NCBI GenBank assembly: GCA_016713535.1
Contig: JADJOY010000020.1
Location: 62,001 to 126,000, forward strand
Direction: 5' to 3'
DNA: 64,000 nucleotides
Source of the DNA: Deltaproteobacteria bacterium
Lineage (GTDB): Bacteria > JADJOY01
Shown here one piece after another: positions 33,944 through 43,870 of this stretch. The number at the start of each line of letters is the position of its first letter. Within the stretch, counting starts at the first letter, position 1. The position numbers and the translations under genes were made by a program. The notes under the pieces were generated by a model. That model was not told the origin of the DNA. It saw only the letters and a list, made by a program, of their open reading frames with translations, and ran no database searches.

Positions 33944-35620
33944 TCAGCCTCCGAAGTACGTGGCGACGTACCGGTCCATCTCGGCGGTGGGCTTCCACCA
34001 CTTCTTGACGCCCAGGTCGTCCGCAACCCGGTTCGCGCCGAGATAGCCCCCGCCGCCGAGGACGCCTCCGCCCGGATAGTTGGACGCACCCGCGGTGTAG
34101 AGGCCCGGGATCGGCGTGATGCTGCTCGAGCACTCCTGGTTGGGCCGGAAGCAGCCGAGCTGGATCGGCAGGTAGTCGCCGTGCTTGATGGCGCCGCGGC
34201 GCATGTTGGGGAAGCGGATCTCGATGTCGACCGGTGTCTCCTGGTGGGTCATGACGATGTTCTCGCGGCGCATGTTGGGCGCGTAGCGCGCCCAGCGCGC
34301 GAGCATCGCGTCCTCGATCGCCGCGCCGCGCGCCTCCCAGCCGCCTTCGAGGTCGTAGGGCGCGTGCATCTGCAGGAACGCCACCTTGCGGTGCGCGCGC
34401 GACGGCGGGACCCGCACCAGGTGGCTGTCCCAGCTGCTCTCGCAGGTCGCGTGGCCGCCGAGCGCCGCCGGGTCGAGCTTGCCGGCGATGACGTTGTCCC
34501 AATGCGCGAGGAGCTGTGCCGAGCCCTCGAAGCCGAGGATGGTCATGAACGCCTCGCTCGCCCACGGATCCTTGGGGAGGTAGCGCGGCGCCTCCTCGGC
34601 GACGACGTGCAAGGTGTCGAAGCTCCACTTGTCGTACTTCCAGCCGCTGACGGCGGTGTGGAGCTCGCTCGGCAGGTTGCCGCCACCCACCAGATCGAGG
34701 AACGTCGTGTGCGGGTCGAGGGTGGAGATCACCACGTCGCTGAAGAGCGTGCGTCCCTCCCACAGCTCCACGCCCGCCACGCGGCCGTTGCGGAGCAGGA
34801 TCTTATCGACCTGCGACGAGTCGAGGATCAGCCCGCCGGCGCGCACGAACTCGCGCGCGAGCGCGCCCGCGAGCTTGTGCGAGCCGCCCTGGCAGTAGCA
34901 CTTGTTCATCAGCCGATCGAGGTAGAGCGGAACGAAGAGCCCGAGCCCGGTCTCGCGCGGATCGAGCCCCCACATGCACACGTGGTAGAGGAGGAACGCA
35001 CGGATGCGGTCGTTCTCGAACAGGCTCTCGATGACGTCGAGGGGGCTGCGTTCGACCAGCTCGAGGAGCTCGCGACCTTCGGCGGTCTTCTGGAACGCCA
35101 CGCTGATGTCGATGGGCGCGAGCGGCGGCAGGTACGTCGCGGGCGCGATGATCTCGCGCACGATCTTGCGCCAACGCCCCATCGTGCGGCTGAAGGTGTC
35201 GGCGTCCTTCACCGAGAACTTCATGAACGAGTCGGCGGTGTCCTCGATCATGCGCGTCAGCAGCAGCGACTCGCCGTTCTCGAACACCATCGAGCTCTGC
35301 AGGTTCGGCTTGATCCACACCAGCCCGTGCTTGGCGAGATCGAAGTCCCTGAGCGCCGGCATGTAGTCGACCATCATGTGGTAGATGGCGTGCATGTTCG
35401 AGTAGTAGCCGGGGAACAGGATCTCCTCGGTCGCGAGCCCCCCACCGATCTCGTAGCGCCGCTCGACCAGCGCCACCTTGAGCCCGGCGCGCGCGAGGTA
35501 GGCGGCGGCGATCAGACCGTTGTGTCCCGCTCCGATCACGACGACGTCCCAGCGGCTCTCGGGAGGGAACTCCTCGAAGAAGCTCTGGGGATGCTGAAAA
35601 CCCTTGAACTCGTGCGGCAT
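33944..35620 (-). CDS. FAD-dependent oxidoreductase, PYROXD2/phytoene-desaturase-like (1 of 3)
   Basis: The 558-residue flavoprotein has the FAD Rossmann motif VVVIGAGHNGLIAAAYLARAG near residue 28 and VERRYEIGGGLATEE. Its C-terminal flavin motif is LYTAGASNYPGGGVLGGGG. The GHNGL variant and long insertion regions are typical of the PYROXD2 branch and less so of true CrtI carotenoid desaturases. No signal peptide. It is the last of three consecutive homologues on the minus strand, 23 bases after the previous one, so the three are probably co-transcribed. The substrate is unknown; a desaturation or oxidation of a hydrophobic molecule is the family expectation. Confidence 0.85.
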   Translation of the reverse strand: MPHEFKGFQHPQSFFEEFPPESRWDVVVIGAGHNGLIAAAYLARAGLKVALVERRYEIGGGLATEEILFPGYYSNMHAIYHMMVDYMPALRDFDLAKHGLVWIKPNLQSSMVFENGESLLLTRMIEDTADSFMKFSVKDADTFSRTMGRWRKIVREIIAPATYLPPLAPIDISVAFQKTAEGRELLELVERSPLDVIESLFENDRIRAFLLYHVCMWGLDPRETGLGLFVPLYLDRLMNKCYCQGGSHKLAGALAREFVRAGGLILDSSQVDKILLRNGRVAGVELWEGRTLFSDVVISTLDPHTTFLDLVGGGNLPSELHTAVSGWKYDKWSFDTLHVVAEEAPRYLPKDPWASEAFMTILGFEGSAQLLAHWDNVIAGKLDPAALGGHATCESSWDSHLVRVPPSRAHRKVAFLQMHAPYDLEGGWEARGAAIEDAMLARWARYAPNMRRENIVMTHQETPVDIEIRFPNMRRGAIKHGDYLPIQLGCFRPNQECSSSITPIPGLYTAGASNYPGGGVLGGGGYLGANRVADDLGVKKWWKPTAEMDRYVATYFGG

Positions 35621-35643
35621 GGCCCATCCCTCCTCGGGGGTGC

Positions 35644-37383
35644 TCAGGATCGAGCGCGTCCTTCACCTCGCTTCGCCGAAATCTTCCCCTTCTCGGGGAT
35701 GTACCAAGGCGACGCGTACCACCAGTCGCCGGGCTCCGCGACGCCATCCTCGATCAGGATGTGCATCAGGTTGTAGCCGACGGCCATCAAGCACAGCCCG
35801 CCTGGATGCGCCGCCGACTGGTGCGCCAGGTAGAGCCCCTCGATCTCGGGGACGCGATAGCGCGCGAGCTCGGGGAGCGGCCGCGCGTTCCACCACTGGT
35901 CGCGGTCGCAACGAATGCCGTACCACGACCCACCGAGCATGCCGGTGTTGCGGAACTCCTGCTCGAACGGACTGTCGCTCCACATCCGCACCAGGTTGTC
36001 GTCGTCGAGGTTTTCCACCACGCACGAGAGCGTCTGACGCATGTATTCGTCCCAGCGCTTCTTGTCGGCCGGCGTTCGGTCCATCGCGTCGACGCCGTCG
36101 ACGTTGTATTCGGGCGTCGGCACCATCATCCAGAGCGGGCCGTTCACGTAGTAGCCGTCGCGCGTGCACTGGGGCTGGGTGGGGTCGTAGAGGTTCGCGG
36201 CCACCATTCCCCACATCGCCTGGTCGGGTGGGATGTCGAGGTTCTGCTGGCGCCCCACCACGCACTCCAGGTTCTTGAAGTAGAGCTCCTTCGACTCCAT
36301 GCAGTAGAAGCCGCCCGTGAACGGGTGCGGCTCCTGGTCGAGCCACTTGAACTTCGGCCGGTAACGCAGCTCCTCGCGCGTGAGGAAGTGCGCCATGTAG
36401 AGGCTTCCGCCCTTGAGGCTGAGATCGGCGATGCGCTGCCGGAAGCCGGCGTCGAGATGCTGGGCGCCGATCATCTTCAGGAAGGTGGGCTTGATGTGGG
36501 CGGCGCTGATGACCGCCTTGTCGGCCCAGATCCGCTTGGCGCCCCAGGTCGCGTCGTCGCGCAGCCGCACACCCGCGGCGCGGCCGTTCTGGATGATGAT
36601 CTCCTCGACCGGGCAGCAGGTGCGGAAGGTCGCACCGTGCGCGATCGCGCAGCGAAACAGCGCGTGGTAGTAGCCGTGCATGTTGCCGCGCGCCGCCACC
36701 GGCTTCGCGACCGCCGGCGGCAGCACCGTCGCGACGCACTCGACGGCCGGCACGGCCATTCCCGGGAAGTGTCCGAAGGCGCCCGAGACGTTCGCGATGT
36801 ACGCCTGATGGACCTTGAACGGCTCACTGTCGATGGCCTGGTCCATGAAGTCGAACATCGTCCATTCGAGCATCTCCTTGGTCCAGAACTCCGGCATCGA
36901 GTCGCGGAACACCTGCATGTACGGGATGGTGTTCTCGTCGAGCTCGACGTAGCTCGGATGGGGCGGCGTCCAGAACGTCGCGCGCAGCAGATCCTTGTAA
37001 CAAGGCGGGTCGCTCAAGAGCCCGGTGATCTTGGCCCAACCCATCTTGTCCTCGTCGGAGACCCGCACCAGGCCGTCGCGGGTCATCGGCCCGCGATCCT
37101 GATCGAACGGCACCTCCTTGCGCGGGTCGTAGTCCATGCGGAAGCCGTAGCGCCACAGTTCGAGCTGCTCCCAGCCCGGCGCCGAGCCGCCGTAGTTGCC
37201 GATCGCGTGCGGCTGGATCCGCACTCCCGCCATCGGCTCGCAGGTCTCCTGCGCGCCGCCGCACTCCGGGCGGTCCTCCAGCACGCACACCCTGAGGCCG
37301 CACTTGGAAAGGTAGGCCGCGGTGGTCGTGCCGTTGTGGCCGGCGCCGATGATGACCACGTCGTAGCGTTCGTCCTTCGCCAT
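35644..37383 (-). CDS. FAD-dependent oxidoreductase, PYROXD2/phytoene-desaturase-like (2 of 3)
   Basis: The 579-residue product has VVIIGAGHNGTTTAAYLSKCG at residues about 9-29 (the GHNGT variant), LEDRPECGGAQETCEP, and a C-terminal GLYLAHQSAAHPGGLCLMAVGYN. This last motif differs from the usual GGG-rich CrtI ending, so the flavin pocket may differ from its neighbours. It contains several Cys pairs (RTCCPVEE, CVVGRQQ). It is longer than its two neighbours, with a Trp/Pro-rich mid-section (FWTPPHPSYVELDENTIPYM). Operon partner of the flanking homologues; substrate unknown. Confidence 0.82.
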   Translation of the reverse strand: MAKDERYDVVIIGAGHNGTTTAAYLSKCGLRVCVLEDRPECGGAQETCEPMAGVRIQPHAIGNYGGSAPGWEQLELWRYGFRMDYDPRKEVPFDQDRGPMTRDGLVRVSDEDKMGWAKITGLLSDPPCYKDLLRATFWTPPHPSYVELDENTIPYMQVFRDSMPEFWTKEMLEWTMFDFMDQAIDSEPFKVHQAYIANVSGAFGHFPGMAVPAVECVATVLPPAVAKPVAARGNMHGYYHALFRCAIAHGATFRTCCPVEEIIIQNGRAAGVRLRDDATWGAKRIWADKAVISAAHIKPTFLKMIGAQHLDAGFRQRIADLSLKGGSLYMAHFLTREELRYRPKFKWLDQEPHPFTGGFYCMESKELYFKNLECVVGRQQNLDIPPDQAMWGMVAANLYDPTQPQCTRDGYYVNGPLWMMVPTPEYNVDGVDAMDRTPADKKRWDEYMRQTLSCVVENLDDDNLVRMWSDSPFEQEFRNTGMLGGSWYGIRCDRDQWWNARPLPELARYRVPEIEGLYLAHQSAAHPGGLCLMAVGYNLMHILIEDGVAEPGDWWYASPWYIPEKGKISAKRGEGRARS

Positions 37384-37479
37384 CGCTCGTCCCTCGTTCC
37401 GATCCCGTCGTGCGGCGCACCAAGCGCCCTGCGGATGCCTCGCTCACCCGTTCGATCGGCGGCGTTCCCGGGCCCCATC

Positions 37480-38955
37480 TCACGCCACGGCCGCGCCGGC
37501 GGGCTGGCGCAGGTACGCGAGCACGGCGCGCGCGACGGCCATGCCCGAGGTCGCGGCCTGGTGCGTGCCCATTCCCGCGGCGCCCGCGTCGGTCCCCGCG
37601 AGGAAGAGCCCCGCGATGGGGGTCTCGACGCCGGGCTTGTGGCGGCCGCACTGGCCGACGATCTGGCCGAGGCCGACGCACTCGCCGCCCTGGCCGGGGA
37701 GCACCGAGTCGCGGGTATGCGCCGAGATCTCGGCCGGGCCGTCGGTCTCACGCTCGACGACCGCCTTCCACGCCTCCGGGTAGACGCGCTCGATCATGGC
37801 GTCGACGCGCCGGTAGAGCGCGTCGATCTCGGAGGCCTTTGGGTCCGATGAGCAGATCGTCCCGGCGATCAGGCACTGCCGGCCGGGAGGCGCCATCGCC
37901 GGGTCGAAGACCGCGGGCACGGTGAGGAACACGATCACCTCGTCGGGAACGTGTCCCTCGGTCACGCGCCGCGCGCGCTCGGCGTTCCACCAGCTCTCGT
38001 CCGAGTACAGCATCGCCATGCCGGTGCGGAAGACCGGCGCGTCGAGGAAGTAGCGGACCGTCGCCCAGCCTCCTCCCGGCGCCAGTGCGCGCACCCGCTC
38101 GAGATACGTGGCGTCGAGGTGCTTGGATCCGACGAGCTTGAGCATCGTCGGCTGGATGCCGGCGCTCGACACGACGGCGCGGGCGCGGATGCGGCCGTGC
38201 TGCGTTTCGACGCCCTGCACGCGGCCGTCGTCGATCCGGATCCGCTCGACCCGGTGCGCCGTGTGGATCTCCCCGCCCATGCCGCGGAATGCCTCGGCGA
38301 TGTCGTCGAGCACGCGCCCGAAGCCGCCGCGGTAGTACCCGCCGGCTCCACGCAGCGCGATGTCCTGGAGGATGCGGACCTGCTCGGAGGCGGCGACGCG
38401 GTCGATGTACTCGGCGAGCGACGCGTTCGCGTGCATCGCCATGTAGCTGTAGAGCCGCCACGGCACTCCCGCGCGCGAACCGAGGTACTCGTGCATCGTC
38501 AGGTCGTCGAGCGCGTCCAGCTCGGCGCCCTCGAGCATCACGAGCTCGGTGAGGCGGCTGAACGCGTCCAGACGCTCGGCCTCCGTCAGGCCCCACAGAT
38601 CGAAGAGCGGCGTCGGGTCATCCCCGGTCTGCGGCGCCACGACCGTGCGATAGGTGCCCTCGTCCCTCGGGCGGTACGAGAGCGTCGCCGCCTCGAGGGG
38701 GATGGCGCCGAGGCGCGTCGAGAGGCCGAGCGCTCCGAACAGGGTCTCGAACGCCGGGCTGCGCATCGGCACCTGGAGCTTGGGGCCGAGCTCGTAGCGG
38801 AAGCCGCGCCGCGACACCGTGACGGGCTTTCCCCCGACGCGGGTACCCTTCTCGACGAGGACCACTCTGGTTCCGTGGTGGGCGAGGAGAGCGGCACACG
38901 CCAGCCCACCCGGACCTCCACCGATGACCACCACGTCCGCGACGTCGTTCGCCAT
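37480..38955 (-). CDS. FAD-dependent oxidoreductase, CrtI/PYROXD2-like (3 of 3, promoter-proximal)
   Basis: The 491-residue product has VVVIGGGPGGLACAALLAHHG (reported here in part as GGGPGGLACAA) near the N-terminus and LVEKGTRVGGKPVTVSRRG. At the C-terminus is GLFLAGTDAGAAGMGTHQAATSG. The GGGPGGL form is closer to the classic CrtI/retinol-saturase motif than its two neighbours. It is the first gene of the three and has a 160-base upstream gap with a TetR-type palindrome at 39002-39015. The N-terminal beta-alpha-beta is cytoplasmic-type, with no signal peptide. The three are about as divergent as distinct subfamilies, so they may act in sequence or as a hetero-complex. Confidence 0.83.
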   Translation of the reverse strand: MANDVADVVVIGGGPGGLACAALLAHHGTRVVLVEKGTRVGGKPVTVSRRGFRYELGPKLQVPMRSPAFETLFGALGLSTRLGAIPLEAATLSYRPRDEGTYRTVVAPQTGDDPTPLFDLWGLTEAERLDAFSRLTELVMLEGAELDALDDLTMHEYLGSRAGVPWRLYSYMAMHANASLAEYIDRVAASEQVRILQDIALRGAGGYYRGGFGRVLDDIAEAFRGMGGEIHTAHRVERIRIDDGRVQGVETQHGRIRARAVVSSAGIQPTMLKLVGSKHLDATYLERVRALAPGGGWATVRYFLDAPVFRTGMAMLYSDESWWNAERARRVTEGHVPDEVIVFLTVPAVFDPAMAPPGRQCLIAGTICSSDPKASEIDALYRRVDAMIERVYPEAWKAVVERETDGPAEISAHTRDSVLPGQGGECVGLGQIVGQCGRHKPGVETPIAGLFLAGTDAGAAGMGTHQAATSGMAVARAVLAYLRQPAGAAVA

Positions 38956-39001
38956 GACGCCCTCCGGGATCCGCGAGCGCGATCCGGTTCGGTCGAACGA
39001 A

Positions 39002-39015
39002 TGAAACGTGTTCTA
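39002..39015. promoter_or_regulatory. TetR-type operator matching TnnAACnnGTTnnA
   Basis: TGAAACGTGTTCTA fits the TnnAACnnGTTnnA pattern known for KstR, the TetR repressor of steroid catabolism in actinobacteria, and for related regulators. It lies 47 bases upstream of the first of the three oxidoreductase genes. Which regulator would use it here is unknown; two TetR genes occur elsewhere in the window. Confidence 0.45.
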
Positions 39016-39115
39016 CCGGAGGCACGGTACGACTCGAACCGCGGGATTCCCGTGATCGGGGTCACGATACGACGCGAAAGTGGACTTCCCGCGGCAGGGC
39101 TGGCGCGCGGCGCCG

Positions 39116-41713
39116 TCACTCGTAGGCGAGCGCGTCCTGCACGACGAGCCGCGCGGCGCGCAGCCCCGGCACGAAACCCGCCGCGGCGGCGAGCGCGATG
39201 ACGCTCACCGTCATGCGTAGAGCCGCGAGCCACGGATAGTGGAACGGCACGTGCCAGCCGCTCGCCTGCACACCGATCACGTGCACGAACACGAGCGACG
39301 CCGGCACCGCCACGAGGGCCCCCGTCAGCGCCGCGCAGAAGCCGAGCCACGCGCTCTCGGCGACCACGCTCGCGACCACCTGGTGGCGCTTGGCCCCGAT
39401 CGCGCGCAACACACCGATCTCGCGGGTCCGCGCCAGCACTCCGGCGAGCATCGTGCCCACCACGCCGAACACCGCCACCACCAGCGCCACCACCTCGCTC
39501 GCCTTCGAGATCGCGAACGTCTGCCGGATGATGTGGCGGATCTCCTCCTTGAAGACGCGCGCCGTCGTGACGAAGAGCCCGCCGTCGTCACCGGCCACCT
39601 CGGCGAGGGCGGCACGCACCCGGCTCGCCACCGCGTCCACGTCCTCGCCGGGCTTCACGTACACGTGCATGCCCTCGATCGCCTCCTGGCCCCAGTACTC
39701 GAGGGTCCACCGGCGGTCCATCATCAGCCAGCCCTGGTCGGTCGAGTAGTCGACGGCGATCGCGTGGATCGTGAACGGGTGCGGACCGGTCGGCGACGGC
39801 AGCGTGATCGTGTCGCCCGGCTTCAGGCGCTTCTTCCAGGCGAGGTTCTCGCTCACCAGCACCGCCGGCTCCTTCACCAGCGCGTCGCGCGGCGTCGGGA
39901 ACGGGCCGTCGAGGATGCGGCGGTACTCGCTCGTCTCCATGCGCCGGAAGTAGTCGTACGACTCGAGGCTCAGCACCTCGAGGCGCAGATCCTCCCACGG
40001 GATCGAGAGCGAGCGGATCAGATTGGTGCCCTCGACGCCCGGCACCGCGTCGACCCATGAGCGCCACTCGGGCGAATACGCGACGCTCTCGCGATCGATC
40101 GTCGGCGAGCCCGCGTGCACCAGCATGTCCGCCGGGATCGCCTGCTCGATCCACTCGAGGCAGCTCTTCTCGTACGAGTGGGTGTAGCTGGAGAGCGTGA
40201 CGCTCAGGCACGCGGCGAGCATGAGCGCACCGACCGAGATCGAGCTGCGGGCGAGCTCGCGGGTCACGTTCTCGACACCCAGCCGGGCCGACGGACCCAC
40301 CACCCGCAGCGCCAGCTGCGCCGCCACCGGCGTGAGCAGCGACACCACCGCCGGGGTGAGCGCGACCCCCGCGAGGAAGACCAGGATCCCGGCGCCGAAC
40401 CCCGCGCTCAGATGCTGCACCTGCGAGAGCGCGGCGGCGAGCCCGAAGCCGAGCGCCGAGAGCGCGACGAGCCCGCGCATCGAGCGGCGCCGCACGCCGG
40501 TCGCGTGGAGGTCGCGCCGCAAGGTCTCGACCGGCTGGAGATGAGCGGCCTCGCGGGACGGCAGCCACGCCGCACCGAGTGTCGCGAACAGGCCAAGGGC
40601 GAGGCCGAAGAGCGTGAGGTTCCGGCTCACCGTCACCCGAGGCGCGTTGATGTTCTCGAAGAGCCGCGACACCGTCGGCGCGAACTCGCCGACGATCTGC
40701 GTCGCGAGCACCCTGCCGAGCACCACGCCGAACGCGCTGCCCACCAGGCCGATCACCGCCGCCTCGGCGAGGAACACGCCGGCCACGCGCCCGCGCGACA
40801 CGCCGACGCTGCGCAGGATGCCGATCTCGCGGCGCCGCTCGGTCACCGACACCGCGACCGCGTTGTAGATCAGGAACATCCCGATCAGCACCGCGATGCT
40901 TCCGCTCATCTGCATGCCGTAGCGGAAGCTCGACGTCATGCGCGCGAGCTGGTCGGCGCGTTTGGACGGCGTCTCCACCCGCGCCTTGTCGCCGATCAGC
41001 GCCTGGAGGCGCGCCCGGCCTTCGTCACGGGTGAGGCCCGGAGCAAGCTCGACGTCGATGCGGTCGATGTTGGTGCCGCGCACGAAGCCGACCTGCGCCG
41101 CGTCGAGGTTGAGGATCAGCACCTGGCCGCCGAACGCGCGCGCCTTGCCGTCGTCGGCGAGCACCGACCACACCTTGAACTCGCGCAGCCCCTCGCCGGT
41201 GCGCAGCCACATCGCCGAGCCGACGTCGAGGCCCTGGTCGCGGGCGAGGGTCTCGCTGATCAGCACCGCGCCGGGCGTGTTCACGAACGAGATCGCGTCT
41301 CCGAACACGTCCGGCCCCTTCGCCGTCTTGAAGGGCAGGAAGTCGAGGTCGCCGAAAAAGTCGACGCCCAGCACCAGCACCCTGAGCCCCGGCTTGCCGC
41401 CGTTGCCCTTCAGGTAGCTGGTCTGCTCGATGCGGCCGGCGAAGTGCTTGGCGACCTCGCGGTGGTCGTCGAGGACCTCGAGCAGCGACATGTCGATCCC
41501 GGCCTCGTCGCCGACGATCTCCAGGTCGGCCTTGCCGGCTGCGCGGTCGGAGAGCTGGTCGAACGCGTCGAGCACCGACTCGTTGGTCGCGCGCATGCCG
41601 ATCACCAGCGCCACGCCGAACGCCACGCCGAGGAGCGTGAGCGTCGAGCGCACCGGACGCGTGAACAGGTGCCGGAGCGAGACGAAGCGCACCAGCGCGC
41701 GGAAGCCGCTCAT
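39116..41713 (-). CDS. ABC transporter permease, FtsX/MacB-like (two FtsX domains)
   Basis: The 865-residue protein starts [24 protein letters not shown] (first membrane helix and MacB-type start). It then has a periplasmic MacB core of about 230 residues and a three-helix FtsX domain ([30 protein letters not shown], in part [19 protein letters not shown]). A second periplasmic domain and a second FtsX domain ([23 protein letters not shown]) complete it. The two [15 protein letters not shown] coupling motifs contact the ATPase. This layout matches permeases of lipoprotein or macrolide-type exporters that work by mechanotransmission. Its ATG overlaps the ATPase stop (ATGA), so the pair forms one transporter. 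Confidence 0.9.
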   Translation of the reverse strand: MSGFRALVRFVSLRHLFTRPVRSTLTLLGVAFGVALVIGMRATNESVLDAFDQLSDRAAGKADLEIVGDEAGIDMSLLEVLDDHREVAKHFAGRIEQTSYLKGNGGKPGLRVLVLGVDFFGDLDFLPFKTAKGPDVFGDAISFVNTPGAVLISETLARDQGLDVGSAMWLRTGEGLREFKVWSVLADDGKARAFGGQVLILNLDAAQVGFVRGTNIDRIDVELAPGLTRDEGRARLQALIGDKARVETPSKRADQLARMTSSFRYGMQMSGSIAVLIGMFLIYNAVAVSVTERRREIGILRSVGVSRGRVAGVFLAEAAVIGLVGSAFGVVLGRVLATQIVGEFAPTVSRLFENINAPRVTVSRNLTLFGLALGLFATLGAAWLPSREAAHLQPVETLRRDLHATGVRRRSMRGLVALSALGFGLAAALSQVQHLSAGFGAGILVFLAGVALTPAVVSLLTPVAAQLALRVVGPSARLGVENVTRELARSSISVGALMLAACLSVTLSSYTHSYEKSCLEWIEQAIPADMLVHAGSPTIDRESVAYSPEWRSWVDAVPGVEGTNLIRSLSIPWEDLRLEVLSLESYDYFRRMETSEYRRILDGPFPTPRDALVKEPAVLVSENLAWKKRLKPGDTITLPSPTGPHPFTIHAIAVDYSTDQGWLMMDRRWTLEYWGQEAIEGMHVYVKPGEDVDAVASRVRAALAEVAGDDGGLFVTTARVFKEEIRHIIRQTFAISKASEVVALVVAVFGVVGTMLAGVLARTREIGVLRAIGAKRHQVVASVVAESAWLGFCAALTGALVAVPASLVFVHVIGVQASGWHVPFHYPWLAALRMTVSVIALAAAAGFVPGLRAARLVVQDALAYE

Positions 41714-42474
41714 GGCGCGGCCGGGGCCGGGGCGGCGGCCGGACGTGACCGTTCGTCGGACACGACCTGCCCATCGCGCAGCGTGATGACCCGGCTCGCG
41801 CGCGCGGCGATGCGCGGGTCATGGGTGATGAGCACGACGGTGCGGCGCGCGCCGGCGGCGCCGAACAGGAGCTCGAGGACCTCCTCGCCGGTGCGGGTGT
41901 CGAGGTTCCCGGTGGGCTCGTCGGCGAGGATGAGCGGCGGGTCGTTGACCAGCGCGCGAGCGATCGCGACCCGCTGCATCTCGCCGCCCGAGAGCTGGTG
42001 CGGGCGGTGGCCGATGCGCTGCCCGAGGCCGACCTGCCGCAAGCGCTCCTCGGCGCGCGGCCGCACCGCGCCGAGCTTCTCGCCCGCGAGCAAGGACGGC
42101 AGCATCACGTTCTCGAGAGCGCTCAGCGTCGGCAGCAGGTTGAAGAACTGGAACACGAAGCCGATCCGATCGCGGCGCAGCGCGGTGAGCGCGCCGTCGC
42201 CGAGGTTCCCGAGGTCCTCCCCGCCGATCCTCACCGTGCCGGTGGTGGCCCGATCGAGGGCGCCGATCAGGTTGAGCATGGTGCTCTTCCCGGACCCGGA
42301 CGGGCCGATGATCGCCACCAGCTCGCCGGCGTGGATGGAGAGCGTCACACCCCGCAGCGCGTGAACCACCGCCTCGTCCGAGGACTCGCCTCCCGGCTGG
42401 TCCTCGATGGCGCTGGCGTAGCTCTTGGTGACCTCGAGTAGCTCGATCGCGACCACCTGATCGGACACGCCCAC
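41710..42474 (-). CDS. ABC transporter ATP-binding protein, LolD/MacB-like
   Basis: The 254-residue ATPase has Walker [11 protein letters not shown]-loop [17 protein letters not shown], signature [15 protein letters not shown] and Walker [13 protein letters not shown] conserved H-loop LITHD follows. This is the LolD/MacB class that pairs with FtsX-type permeases. The GTG at 42474 begins [15 protein letters not shown]; a second GTG two codons later is possible. It powers the permease encoded immediately downstream. The substrate could be a lipoprotein, lipid or hydrophobic compound; no adaptor protein is next to it. Confidence 0.93.
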   Translation of the reverse strand: MGVSDQVVAIELLEVTKSYASAIEDQPGGESSDEAVVHALRGVTLSIHAGELVAIIGPSGSGKSTMLNLIGALDRATTGTVRIGGEDLGNLGDGALTALRRDRIGFVFQFFNLLPTLSALENVMLPSLLAGEKLGAVRPRAEERLRQVGLGQRIGHRPHQLSGGEMQRVAIARALVNDPPLILADEPTGNLDTRTGEEVLELLFGAAGARRTVVLITHDPRIAARASRVITLRDGQVVSDERSRPAAAPAPAAP

Positions 42475-42585
42475 CCCCTCGCGGTGCTCACGCGCATGGA
42501 CCGCAGGATCGATCTAGCGCGGTTCGCCGGCGCTTGGCTCGTCGGGCGCCGCTCGCCGGCCGGCGGATCGAGCCGCCCGAGCCGT

Positions 42586-43257
42586 GTGGTAAACCGGTGC
42601 CACCTTCCGCCCCGCGACGTGGTCATCGGCATGGCCGACGGCCTCACCGTGCCGTTCGCCCTCGCCGCCGGCCTCACGGGTGCGGTCGCCGGTAGCAAGA
42701 TCGTGGTCACGGCCGGCCTCGCCGAGGTCGCGGCGGGCGCGATCGCGATGGGGCTCGGTGGCTACCTCGCCGCCCGCGGCGACGCCGAGCACTACGCGAG
42801 CGAGCGCGCCCGCGAGGTGTGGGAGGTCGAGGAGAAGCCCGGCCAGGAGGCGAAGGAGGTCGTGGAGGTCCTCGAGAGCTACGGCCTCGACCCGGAGGAG
42901 AGCCGGACCGTCGTGAAGTCGCTGACGAAGCGCCCCGACGCGCTCGTCGAGTTCATGATGCGCTTCGAGCTGGGCCTCGAGAAGCCCGATCCGCGGCGCG
43001 CGCTCAGGAGCGGACTCACCATCGGCGCCGCCTACGTCGCCGGCGGCATGATCCCGCTCGCGCCGTATTTCTTCCTCGACGAGGCGCACGCGGCGCTGCC
43101 GCCCTCGGTGGCGATGACGGCGCTCGCGCTCGTGGTGTTCGGGTTCGTGAAGGCGCACTTCGCCGGCACCCACCGCGTTCGCGGCGCGCTGCAGACGCTG
43201 CTCGTGGGCGGACTCGCCGCGGGCGCCGCGTTCACGATCGCGCGGCTCCTCAGTTGA
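42586..43257 (+). CDS. VIT1/CCC1-family transporter
   Basis: The product begins near RDVVIGMADGLTVPFALAAG, the typical first helix of VIT family proteins. It continues GLAEVAAGAIAMGLGGYLA and AEHYASERAREVWEV, giving the Gly-rich helix 2 and the cytoplasmic Glu-rich metal-binding segment. LTIGAAYVAGGMIPLAPYFFL and two further helices follow, five in all. I prefer the GTG at 42586; a GTG at 42484 would add a basic extension and crowd the divergent ABC gene. The family moves ferrous iron or manganese across membranes. The ferritin-like N-terminal domain of many bacterial members is absent. Confidence 0.8.
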   Translation: MVNRCHLPPRDVVIGMADGLTVPFALAAGLTGAVAGSKIVVTAGLAEVAAGAIAMGLGGYLAARGDAEHYASERAREVWEVEEKPGQEAKEVVEVLESYGLDPEESRTVVKSLTKRPDALVEFMMRFELGLEKPDPRRALRSGLTIGAAYVAGGMIPLAPYFFLDEAHAALPPSVAMTALALVVFGFVKAHFAGTHRVRGALQTLLVGGLAAGAAFTIARLLS

Positions 43258-43285
43258 GCCCGCCACGCGCCGGCGTGACGAAGCC

Positions 43286-43807
43286 ATGAGCGCCCTGGAC
43301 CGTTATCGCGAGCTCGTCGCCAAGGTCGACGTGTTCTTCGGGCGGGTCGAGCAGCGCCACGGCGACCAGCTGCTGTGCGGCTCGGGCTGCTTCGACTGCT
43401 GCCTGGTGCGCCTGAGCGTGACGCCGGTCGAGGCCATCGTGATCGCCGATGCGCTCGCGCCGCTGCCCGCAACCACGCGGGCGCATCTCGCCGAGCGCGC
43501 GCGCCGCGACGACCCCGAGCGCTGCGCCGCCCTCGGCGACGACGGGCGCTGCGCGATCTACGCGGGCCGCCCGCTGGTGTGCCGGTCCCACGGCGTGCCG
43601 ATCCGCCAGCGCGACGCGCGCGCCGAGGTGGTGATCGACACCTGCTTTCGCAACTTCGCGGAGCGCGGCGCGGGCGCCGCGGATCCAGACTGCGTGCTCG
43701 ACCAGACGACGCTCTCGTTGACGCTGCTCGCGATCGACTCCGCCCACGCGGCCGAGACCGGCGGCGCCGCCGGGCGCCGGATCGCGATAGCGGACCTCCT
43801 CCGCTGA
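43286..43807 (+). CDS. YkgJ-type cysteine cluster protein
   Basis: The 173-residue product has the YkgJ (CxxCxxCC-like) pattern: LLCGSGCFDCC near residue 32, CAALGDDGRCAIYAGRPLVCRSHG in the middle (two Cys and a Cys-x-x-His; here given from CAALG to RSHG with a break at GRPLV), and a late DTCFRNF and DPDC. These cysteines probably bind zinc or an iron-sulfur cluster. It follows the VIT transporter by 28 bases on the same strand, so a link to metal handling is possible. The biochemical role of the family is not established. Confidence 0.82.
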   Translation: MSALDRYRELVAKVDVFFGRVEQRHGDQLLCGSGCFDCCLVRLSVTPVEAIVIADALAPLPATTRAHLAERARRDDPERCAALGDDGRCAIYAGRPLVCRSHGVPIRQRDARAEVVIDTCFRNFAERGAGAADPDCVLDQTTLSLTLLAIDSAHAAETGGAAGRRIAIADLLR

Positions 43808-43870
43808 CCGTGCGGCTTCGGGCGTCGCGGTCCCTCGCGGCGCCCGGTCGTCACCCACCGCCGGGCTCGC

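Noticed and set aside
39030-39050. GACTCGAACC, which looks like the complement of a tRNA T-loop
   Set aside because: The flanking bases do not form a five-base T stem or an acceptor stem, and no anticodon arm can be placed upstream.
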